This document shows, one piece after another, positions 1 to 7,000 of a stretch of 24,455 bases of DNA. The DNA comes from a virus. Location: positions 1 to 24,455 of IMG/VR virus record IMGVR_UViG_3300020182_000187, one strand, 5' to 3'. Made by a program: the position numbers and the translations under genes. Each line of letters begins with the position of its first letter. Position 1 is the stretch's first letter. The notes under the pieces were generated by a model. It saw only the letters and a list, made by a program, of their open reading frames with translations. It was not told the DNA's origin and did no database searches.

Positions 1-278
1 ACGAAGCTCAGGAAGTTGTACCGGAAGCTGTTCATGGCACTAAAGACGCAATGCGTGATGAAGAATACGAAGTCACGCCAGCAGTCGAAGAAGTCAGGGA
101 TGAAGATGGCAACGTAACCACAGAAGCCGTAGCAGCCGTTATGGGTACTCGAAGCGTTCCTGATTATCAGGGCATTGACCAAAGCAAGCTGGTGCCTCTG
201 TTGACAGCAGCACTACAGGAAGCAATTACTAAGATCGAAGTCCTAACCGCCCGTATCGAAGCACTAGAAGGAGTATAA
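1..278 (+). CDS. Tail fibre protein, C-terminal end (S74 intramolecular chaperone), 5' truncated by window
   Basis: The reading frame is open from the left edge (first full codon at position 3) to TAA at 276-278, so the gene starts outside the window. The visible residues begin AQEVVPEAVHG, which matches the 'IAQEVQ.vvPEAV' core of the peptidase S74 / endosialidase chaperone domain. They finish with the usual helix (LVPLLTAALQEAITKIE, then ARIEALEG) that forms the trimeric coiled coil in this family. In known members the domain folds the fibre trimer and then cuts itself off. The Ser-Lys active site would lie upstream, outside the window. An acidic insert (EEYEVTPAVEEVRDEDG) sits between the core and the helix. 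An internal ATG at 51 is not the real start, because it falls inside the domain. The gene is followed after 3 bases by another S74 fibre. Confidence 0.8.
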   Translation, partial: EAQEVVPEAVHGTKDAMRDEEYEVTPAVEEVRDEDGNVTTEAVAAVMGTRSVPDYQGIDQSKLVPLLTAALQEAITKIEVLTARIEALEGV

Positions 279-281
279 CAA
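265..281 (+). promoter_or_regulatory. Ribosome-binding leader, copy 1 of a repeated element
   Basis: AGAAGGAGTATAACAA precedes the ATG at 282. The Shine-Dalgarno AAGGAG lies inside the last Leu-Glu-Gly codons of the upstream fibre gene, and that gene's TAA is also inside the element. Near-identical leaders lie at 2079-2093 and 3365-3382. Confidence 0.6.
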
Positions 282-1832
282 ATGGCTTTAACTAAAGTAA
301 GTAAGGGGCTAATAGATACCTCAACATTAGGCACAAGTAACTTAGTACTAGGTGTCAACGCAGGTAACAGCATTATAGCGGGTGGTAATTATAATACTCT
401 CGTAGGCGATGAAGCTGGTACTGCGATTACTACGGGTGATGAAAATACATTTATTGGTTATGTAAGTGGTGATGCAACTACGACAGGTAGTCAAAACGTT
501 GCAATGGGTAATAACGCTTATAGCTCTAATACAACAGGTAGTTCAAACGTAGCTATTGGAGATACTGCTTTATATAGTAATACCACTGCATCTAATAATA
601 CAGCAGTAGGTAAAAATGCTTTATTAGCAAACACTACAGGCGAAAGAAACGTAGCAGTGGGTTCCACCGCAGGTGATGCAATTACGACAGGTATTCGCAA
701 CGTCTTGATGGGATATACCGCAGGCGGTAGCTTAATAACTGGAAGTAATAATGCAGCGTTTGGGGAGCAAGCCTTATCTAGCGACACAAATGGTCACCAC
801 TCAACTGCTTTTGGTCATGCAGCACTAGCTAATCAAAACTTCACCTCCACTACAGACAGTAACAATACCGCAGTGGGCTACAACGCAGGTCTTTTAGTAA
901 CCACAGGAGATCGCAACACTCTCATCGGTGGTCTTGCAGGTGATGCAATTACCACTGGACGTTTCAACACAACCGTTGGATATAATGCGGGTGGCGGCGT
1001 AACAACAGCAAATGCCAATACATTTATAGGTGATAGCACAGGTAGTTCAACAACTACAGGTACAAATAATGTTGCAGTGGGTCAAAGCGCACTAAATGCA
1101 AACACGACAGCATCTAACAACACAGCCTTGGGTACAAGTGCTTTATTAGCAAACACCACAGGCTATCAAAATACAGCAGTGGGTACGGGCGCAGGAGATT
1201 CAGTTACCACAGGCGCAGGTTGTACTTTGTTAGGTTATTCGGCAGGCGCAGGCTTGACTACAGGAGGCTCAAATACTTTTGTTGGAAATAATGCGTGTCT
1301 TAGTGTCACATCAGGTGTAGCAAACACTGTAGTTGGTGCGGCAAATGACATGGCGGGAGGGACTAACTATGCTATGGGGTTGGGTTATAACTTAACTATG
1401 ACTGGCGGCTATACTACTCTGGGCAACGGAGGTTCAGACTCTAGGTTATCGCATGGAGGAACCAGTTGGGCAACAGTCTCTGATGAACGCTACAAGAAAG
1501 ACATTGCAGACTCTACAGCAGGTCTTAATTTTATTAATGCTCTACAGCCTCGCACCTTTAAGTACAAGACTCTTGGCGAACTCCCTGAAACCTTTAGAGC
1601 CTATGAAGAGGGATCAACTGAAGTCTTTAAGAATACTCAGACTAACCACGGCTTTATAGCCCAAGAAGTTAAAGCGGCTATAGATGCAGACGCAAGCATT
1701 AAAGATGGCTTTAGGCTTTGGGACGATAGAGAAGATGGTTCTCAGGAAGTTGCAGAAGCAGCACTAATCCCCGTACTTGTTAAAGCTATACAAGAACTAA
1801 CAGCCCGACTCGAAACCTTAGAAGGAAAATAA
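282..1832 (+). CDS. Tail fibre / adhesin with beta-roll repeats and C-terminal S74 chaperone
   Basis: This 516-residue protein is probably a receptor-binding fibre on the outside of the virion. Residues about 40-366 are a Gly/Asn/Thr-rich repeat of about 17 residues with the pattern N-T/V-x-x-G-x-x-A-x-x-x-x-T-T-G, as in trimeric autotransporter head (YadA-like) beta-rolls. Residues about 399-516 are a peptidase S74 domain: S400-D-E-R-Y-K405-K holds the expected Ser/Lys pair, followed by FKYKTL, HGFIAQEV and a terminal helix ending ARLETLEGK. By family knowledge the chaperone is released by a cut just before the conserved Ser (V399/S400), leaving a mature fibre of about 399 residues. The start is set by AAGGAG seven bases before the ATG. 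The N-terminal 25 residues (MALTKVSKGLIDTSTLG) probably attach it to the tail. The ligand cannot be told from sequence. Confidence 0.88.
   Translation: MALTKVSKGLIDTSTLGTSNLVLGVNAGNSIIAGGNYNTLVGDEAGTAITTGDENTFIGYVSGDATTTGSQNVAMGNNAYSSNTTGSSNVAIGDTALYSNTTASNNTAVGKNALLANTTGERNVAVGSTAGDAITTGIRNVLMGYTAGGSLITGSNNAAFGEQALSSDTNGHHSTAFGHAALANQNFTSTTDSNNTAVGYNAGLLVTTGDRNTLIGGLAGDAITTGRFNTTVGYNAGGGVTTANANTFIGDSTGSSTTTGTNNVAVGQSALNANTTASNNTALGTSALLANTTGYQNTAVGTGAGDSVTTGAGCTLLGYSAGAGLTTGGSNTFVGNNACLSVTSGVANTVVGAANDMAGGTNYAMGLGYNLTMTGGYTTLGNGGSDSRLSHGGTSWATVSDERYKKDIADSTAGLNFINALQPRTFKYKTLGELPETFRAYEEGSTEVFKNTQTNHGFIAQEVKAAIDADASIKDGFRLWDDREDGSQEVAEAALIPVLVKAIQELTARLETLEGK
399..1379 (+). repeat. 17-residue (51-base) degenerate coding repeat of the fibre beta-roll
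   Basis: About 19 tandem units can be read, for example NTAVGKNALLANTTGER, NVAVGSTAGDAITTGIR and NVLMGYTAGGSLITGSN. The register is broken once by an 8-residue insert (NFTSTTDS, residues 186-193). Residues 89-148 and 263-322 are a second-level duplication that shares NTTASNNTA and ALLANTTG at matching positions. Confidence 0.8.
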
Positions 1833-1833
1833 T

Positions 1834-2079
1834 ATGGAACCACGCACCGCAGAACAACTAGCACAAGACTACTCAGCAATGGGTGACAGCGTAGCTCTTA
1901 TCACAGATGTAATCGCAGGAGACTGCATGGCCGATGAATCTGCTGAAGATCGTCAAGGTTGTGTAGATAGAAACGTACAGCACCTTGAACTAATGGTAGC
2001 CAAAGAAGATTGGGGCGACGAAGACATGACCGCAGTTGAAGCAGCTATCAGCGCAGGCAATGGCTACACAGCCTCTTAA
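1834..2079 (+). CDS. Small acidic protein of the fibre region, function unknown
   Basis: This 81-residue acidic protein begins MEPRTAEQLAQDYSAMG and holds Cys at about residues 30 and 43 (GDCMADES, QGCVDRN). It has no signal peptide or membrane segment. I do not recognise a named family, although proteins of this look often sit next to fibre genes in marine phages. The start is set by GAAGGAAAATAAT before the ATG; this Shine-Dalgarno again lies in the Leu-Glu-Gly codons of the upstream fibre gene, and only one base separates the two genes. It could be a fibre assembly chaperone or a small virion protein, but both are guesses from position. Confidence 0.7.
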   Translation: MEPRTAEQLAQDYSAMGDSVALITDVIAGDCMADESAEDRQGCVDRNVQHLELMVAKEDWGDEDMTAVEAAISAGNGYTAS

Positions 2080-2093
2080 AAGGAGCATAACAA
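2079..2093 (+). promoter_or_regulatory. Ribosome-binding leader, copy 2 of the repeated element
   Basis: AAAGGAGCATAACAA precedes the ATG at 2094. It differs from copy 1 by one base within the GGAGyATAACAAATG core. It starts on the last base of the upstream TAA. Confidence 0.6.
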
Positions 2094-3368
2094 ATGCCAA
2101 ATACAAAAGTACCCATAGAACTTTCGAGTACTCCGGGGATTATAGATAATTCTACTGTTACAGCAATTACAATTGATAGCGCAGGAGCCGCCACCTTTAG
2201 TGGCAACGTGGGCCTTCCGTTGGGTGCTATCATTGATTTTTCTGGTCGTGGAAACATAACGCACGATGCCTCCACTTTTGACATTGCCTTTAATACTAAT
2301 AGCGTAGCAAATGCATTTGTAGTCAAAGGCACAGGAGCGGCGACGTTTAGCGGGAATGTGGGTATTGGTGTGGTTCCTAGTGCTTGGGGTGGCGCGGTTG
2401 ACGTAGTACAAACATCCGCTGGGTCGTTCTGGGGTTACCTCACTTCAGACCTTCACCTTTCTCAAAATCAATATTGGAATGGGTCGTCGCGTATATACAG
2501 TACAACAGCGGCAGCCTCTGAATATCGTCTAGGTCTTGGTGGGCATTTTTGGTATACGACACCGTCAGGCACTGCAGGCACTGCTGTAACTCAAATCGAA
2601 AGAATGACCCTCGACGCCAGCGGCAATTTGTTGGTGGGGGTGACTACTGGATCAAGCAGGCTACAGGTCAGAGGGTCAGGTTCAGCATCTATATTTTCAT
2701 TTGAGACCGAACAACCTGCCACAGCAATTTATGGCGCAGCGGCAACCTTAGCTGTCGCATCGGGAGAGAATCTTACAAACGCTATGCTGTACTTGCGCAA
2801 GGACTCTGGAACTAGTAGATCAATCAACGCAGCGGGGACAGTTAACGCCAGCGGTGCTGACTACGCTGAGTATGAACGCAACGGCGGGTTATCAATAGCT
2901 AAAGGCTCAATCGTTGGCTTTACAGCAGACGGTGTACTGACGCTCACATTCAGTGAGGCTGTTCGCTTTGCTGTTAAGTCAACTGACCCATCCTATGTTG
3001 GTGGTGATACATGGGGTACTGAGGCTCAAGTGGGTGCCAAGCCCAACAACCCTACGCGCATTGAAGACGAGTCTGATGCTGACTTTGAAAGTCGTGAGGC
3101 TGAGTATGAAACAGACCTAGCAACCTTTGAAGAAGCTCTTGAAGCAGCCAGACAGCTCGTAGACCGAATAGCCTACTCAGGCAAAGTGCCGGTTAACGTT
3201 CAAGGCGCTATTGCTGGTGATTACATTATTGCAGTTGCAGCAGACGATGGCAGCATTGATGGACAGGCTGTGTCTAATCCTGACTTCTCTCAGTACAAGC
3301 TGTCAGTCGGTAGAGTCAATCGGATTCTTGACGATGGCCGCGCTGAAGTCGCTGTAATAATTCACTAG
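2094..3368 (+). CDS. Tail fibre-like protein with peptidase-G2-like C-terminal domain
   Basis: This 424-residue protein is probably a second fibre or side fibre. The N-terminal half holds beta-rich segments typical of phage fibres, with GAATFSGNVG present twice (residues 31-40 and 81-90) and then MTLDASGNLLVGVTTG. Around residues 254-262 lies NASGADYAEYERNGG, the 'ADYAEYfE' signature that opens autoproteolytic (peptidase G2-like) C-terminal domains in phage tail proteins. YSGKVPVNV and GDYIIA (residues 361-380) fit the same domain. An acidic helical insert (about 322-357, IEDESDADFESREAEYE) interrupts it. Whether it cleaves itself is unknown. The codons look visibly richer in G+C than those of the virion genes from 3761 onward, which would suit recent exchange of fibre genes. 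Confidence 0.78.
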   Translation: MPNTKVPIELSSTPGIIDNSTVTAITIDSAGAATFSGNVGLPLGAIIDFSGRGNITHDASTFDIAFNTNSVANAFVVKGTGAATFSGNVGIGVVPSAWGGAVDVVQTSAGSFWGYLTSDLHLSQNQYWNGSSRIYSTTAAASEYRLGLGGHFWYTTPSGTAGTAVTQIERMTLDASGNLLVGVTTGSSRLQVRGSGSASIFSFETEQPATAIYGAAATLAVASGENLTNAMLYLRKDSGTSRSINAAGTVNASGADYAEYERNGGLSIAKGSIVGFTADGVLTLTFSEAVRFAVKSTDPSYVGGDTWGTEAQVGAKPNNPTRIEDESDADFESREAEYETDLATFEEALEAARQLVDRIAYSGKVPVNVQGAIAGDYIIAVAADDGSIDGQAVSNPDFSQYKLSVGRVNRILDDGRAEVAVIIH

Positions 3369-3382
3369 AAGGAGCATAACCA
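3365..3382 (+). promoter_or_regulatory. Ribosome-binding leader, copy 3 of the repeated element
   Basis: CTAGAAGGAGCATAACCA precedes the ATG at 3383. Counting flanks, 22 of 25 bases match the leader at 261-285. Here the CTAG contains the stop codon of the upstream gene, whereas in copy 1 it is coding. Confidence 0.6.
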
Positions 3383-3547
3383 ATGGACTACCTGTTAGAT
3401 TTTTACATTTTTGCGACATCGCTGGTCACGGCGGCTAGTGTCGTTGCGAACTACACCGACACGCCCAAAGACGACCAATGGGTTGCGAAGGCTTACAAGC
3501 TCATGGAAACATTTGCATTTTTAAACAATAAGGCGAAACAACCTTAA
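3383..3547 (+). CDS. 54-residue membrane protein, holin-like, function unknown
   Basis: This short gene has a strong Shine-Dalgarno (GAAGGAG). The protein begins MDYLLDFYIFATSLVTAASVV, one hydrophobic helix, followed by a polar half with YTDTPKDDQWVAKAYKLME. I remember the 'TPTPKDD..vgKaYK' pattern from small phage membrane proteins next to fibre or lysis genes, but cannot name the family. It is followed after 15 bases by another 54-residue membrane protein. The pair could be holin-type or virion-associated. The true lysis cassette with an endopeptidase lies far downstream, so a lysis role is uncertain. Confidence 0.7.
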   Translation: MDYLLDFYIFATSLVTAASVVANYTDTPKDDQWVAKAYKLMETFAFLNNKAKQP

Positions 3548-3562
3548 AAGGAAGCCCCAGCT

Positions 3563-3727
3563 ATGCAAGAAGAAACTAAAGCAGTAGTAGATGTACTGGC
3601 TATCGGCGGTACATTAGGAACTGTAGCTGGGGTACTTCCACCTTTAGCAGCGTTAATTACTATCATCTGGACTTGTTTAAGAATATGGGAAACAGATACT
3701 GTTCAAAAGTTTTTAAAAAAAGATTAG
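3563..3727 (+). CDS. 54-residue membrane protein, possible holin
   Basis: A 54-residue protein: a short acidic start (MQEETKAVVDVL), a Gly-rich hydrophobic stretch with a PP turn (residues 14-38: GGTLGTVAG, then LPPLAALITIIW), and a basic tail (RIWETDTVQKFLKKD). This could make one long or two short membrane helices with a charged C-terminus, as in small class II holins. The Shine-Dalgarno AAAAGGAAG lies about a dozen bases before the ATG. The 'RIWETDTVQ' tail is a pattern I associate with small phage membrane proteins of unknown function. The holin assignment rests on size and topology only. Confidence 0.65.
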   Translation: MQEETKAVVDVLAIGGTLGTVAGVLPPLAALITIIWTCLRIWETDTVQKFLKKD

Positions 3728-3760
3728 CTTTTTATATGTTTTTAAGCTATAATCAAAAGT

Positions 3761-4039
3761 ATGTTTATAATATATAAAGATAATAGTTATGGTATTTTAT
3801 GTCCTATACTAACAGTTGAAACTGATATTGAATATGAAGAAGTATATTTAAAACATATCTTTAAAAACTTAAAAGATAGTATAACAAAGACCTACAGGCT
3901 GTACAAGAACAATGATCGTTATTTTTTAACAGAAGAAGATAATATTGTAGTTGGTATTAAGACACCTGAAACTTGGGTAGTGACACAGTTATTTGCTTCT
4001 GCTGATGATACAATAAAAAACTATTTAAAAGGATTATAA
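3761..4039 (+). CDS. AT-rich orphan gene, function unknown
   Basis: This 92-residue protein is rich in Tyr, Lys, Asp and Ile (MFIIYKDNSYGILCPILTVE ... TWVVTQLFASADDTIKNYL). I recognise no domain, signal peptide or membrane segment. Its codons are clearly more AT-rich than those of the fibre genes upstream. Unlike nearly every other gene here it has no Shine-Dalgarno (the bases before the ATG are TAATCAAAAGT). A TATAAT at 3748-3753 sits 7 bases before the ATG, which would allow a leaderless or near-leaderless transcript, but no convincing -35 box is present. An in-frame stop at 3743-3745 rules out a much longer N-terminus. It may be a late acquisition between the fibre block and the internal virion genes. 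Confidence 0.6.
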   Translation: MFIIYKDNSYGILCPILTVETDIEYEEVYLKHIFKNLKDSITKTYRLYKNNDRYFLTEEDNIVVGIKTPETWVVTQLFASADDTIKNYLKGL

Positions 4040-4042
4040 AGT

Positions 4043-7000
4043 ATGGCAGCAGGTTGGGGTCTTGGAGGACAGTTAAGTGATGGATTTCTTACAGGAGCTA
4101 CAGTTTTAAATGTAGGTGAATGGGGCAGATCTACAGTTGCTAATGTTCCTACGACAACCACTGCTAATTTAAGTAATAATAGCTCTAGTGGTGGTAGTAG
4201 CAGTAGTGTTGTTACAAACTCTAAAGGCCAAGAAGTAGACGCAGCTGGTAACGCTATTGTTAATACAGCAACTCTTACAAACAAAAAGGGTCAGGAAGTA
4301 GACCCTATGGGTATTCCTTTTTCTACCTCTACAGAAGATACGGTAACTGCTGCACCAGCTACATCAGTACTTGGTGCTGGAACAGGGCCTATGGCAGGTG
4401 GTTATACAGAAGCTAATCCTAACTTCTCACTAGCACTAGGGGATTTTGTAGGTAATACTGGTGAAAATAGTTATACTTTTGGCGGCTATGGTGCTGGCGC
4501 ATTAACCCCAAGCTCTAATTCGTCAGCTACTCCCGGTCCTTATTCCGGCGGTTATAATTCTGGCACTTCAGCAGGTACTGTATATGCAGGTGGAAATAAT
4601 ACATTTAATGAATCAGCAGGCAGTGTTTCTTTTAACTCAGGTGTAGCTAACAATAACGTAGGAAGTAGTAATATGAGTGAACAATATAATGTGGAATTTA
4701 ATTTAACGCCAGAACAAAGAGCAGCAATAAGAGCAGGAACAGGAGCGGTCGCATCAGAAACATCAGAAGAAGAAAAAGCAGCTATAGCAGAAAAACAAGC
4801 AGCAGATAAAGTAATAAGGGATCGAGCAGCAGCCCAAGCAGACGCAGGAACAGCCCCTAGAGAAGCAGTAAAAACAGATGCTAGTATTCAAACAGCTGCT
4901 GGTGATATTCAACAAATAGGTGAGCTTGCTGGCGTTGAAGCTCCTAAAGCTGTTGAAGCTGTTAAAACCACATTGACAGAAGGTGAAGCAGCACCAGCCA
5001 CTACTGCACAAGAAGTAACAGCTCAAACTTATGAAGCCGCTAAAGCTGGTGAAACAGGAGTTACAGAAGCCGCACAGGGTACGGTAAGTGCTGATGCAAT
5101 TGCAAAGGTTGATGAGCAAACAGAACTAACACAAGAAGCTGTTGCAGCAGAAAGAGATAAAGCTGCTGAAGAAGCTGCTCTAGGTGTTGCGGCTACAAGA
5201 CCAGAAGCTAAAGACTATGCAACAGGTATAGAAACTGATGAACGCTTTCAAATTATTCAGGCACAAGATCCAGCAGTAGCTAAACGTATTGCTGAAACAA
5301 TGTCTAAAAGAGAACAACAAGCTCTTCTTGATATTATCTCTACTGAAGGTGTTAACCTAGAAGATATACCAGAATATCTATTAGCTGCTACAAGAGAAGC
5401 TCAGACAGGTGAAGCTAAGACACGAATTTCACAAGAACTAGGTGCTGTTCCTTCTGTAGATCTTGAAGGTCGGCAAGCTATTACAGGTACTGTACCACAG
5501 GGTGATGCCTCTCAGATTGGTGGTATTCCTACAATGGCAGCAGCTGGTATGCAAGCAGTTACAGGTGCAGCCCGTAGCGCAGCAGCAGCAGATATGTTAG
5601 CCGTAGTGGCTAATGTACCAGCAGAAGTAAGTGCAGCGTTATCAGAAGACCCAGCAAGCGTTGAAGCTGCTTTAGATAGCGGAGAAGCCCCTGAACTTGT
5701 AGCCGCTGTAGCTGCTTTACCTACTGAAGCACTTGTATCTACACAGATGGAACAGCTTTTAGCAGGCATGGAAGAGGGTAAGACTCCTATATGGGCTAGG
5801 CCAGCAGTAGCTGCTATTGAACAGCAAATGGCTCAGAGGGGTCTTTCAGCCTCTACAGTAGGCCGTGATGCGCTGTTTAATGCAATCATACAGAGTGCTT
5901 TACCAATGGCTCAGAGCAATGCACAGGCTCTTCAGCAACGTGCAGCTCAAAACCTTTCAAATGAACAGCAAGTTAATTTAGCGAATGCTCAGAATACAAT
6001 GACTATTCGTATGCAGAACCTTGCAAATACTCAGACAGCTTCTTCTCAGACAGCACAAATGGCTAATGAGATTAAACTACAGCAAGGTGCTTTCAAACAA
6101 CAAGCTATTATTACTAGTGCAGAACAGGCACAGCAAGTAGAACTAACTAACGCACAGATGGCTCAGCAGAAAGCACAGCAAGAGTCTGCACAGAAACAAC
6201 AAGCAGCTATCTCTACTTTAAGTGTAGGCGCTCAAGCAGATCTTGCAAACCTTCAGTACTTAAATGCTTCTGCATCACAGAATATGACCGCCGAACAACA
6301 GGCTAAACTAACTACTTATAATGCTCAAGTAGAACGTATTGTAAGACAAGCAGATTTAAAGCAAGACATGGAAAAAGCTAATCTATCTGCTGAAGTACAA
6401 GTAGAGTTAGCTAATCTTACTGAAAAGAATGCAGCAGCTAGAGATACAATGACTGCTGTAAACCAAGAACGTCTTACTAATCTAAATACTTTAGTAGACT
6501 TTAAGAAGACTAATGCTTCTCTTGCACAACAGATGGACTTAGCTAATTTAAATAATGAACAGCAAATGGAGCTTGCTAATCTTTCAGAAAAGGCAGCTAC
6601 AGATACTGCTAACTTTAGTGCTGCTAATCAATTTAGATTACAAGAGCTAACTGTCTATACAAACATGATGGCTAAGAACGAAGACCTTAGACAGAATGCA
6701 GAGATGGCACGTTTAAGCGCCTCTGAAAAAGTTCAACTAGCTAACCTAACTTTTAAAAACCAAGCAAATTCAGAATCTATGAATGCTCAGAATGTTGCTG
6801 AGCTTCAGATGTATGAAAAGAAGATGCAGGCTGGTCAAGTCAATGCACAGCTTGCACAGCAGATGGGCCTTGCAAACCTTTCAAATAAACAAGAAGCAGC
6901 TATGTTTAATGCTCAGATTAACGGCAACTTAGACATGAAGCAAATGGATGCTAATCAACAGATGGCTATTGCTAATAGTCAGTTTATGCAGACAATGACA

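Noticed and set aside
2048-2411. Two overlapping minus-strand frames (94 and 111 residues) over the start of the second fibre-like gene
   Set aside because: Both lie opposite a well-supported gene with a strong leader; compositions are atypical and no homology pattern is visible.
3717-3733. AAAAAG-ATTAG-CTTTTT inverted repeat at the end of the second small membrane-protein gene
   Set aside because: The stem has only one G-C pair and would be unstable; common by chance in AT-rich sequence.
3748-3753. TATAAT as a host promoter for the gene at 3761
   Set aside because: No -35 hexamer at 16-18 bases and no extended -10; listed as a finding only, since AT-rich DNA yields such hexamers often.
4763-5119. 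118-residue Cys/Phe-rich frame on the minus strand inside the 1252-residue gene
   Set aside because: It is the antisense shadow of Ala/Glu/Gln codons (GCA/GAA/CAA read backward give Cys/Phe/Leu); no ribosome site and no context.
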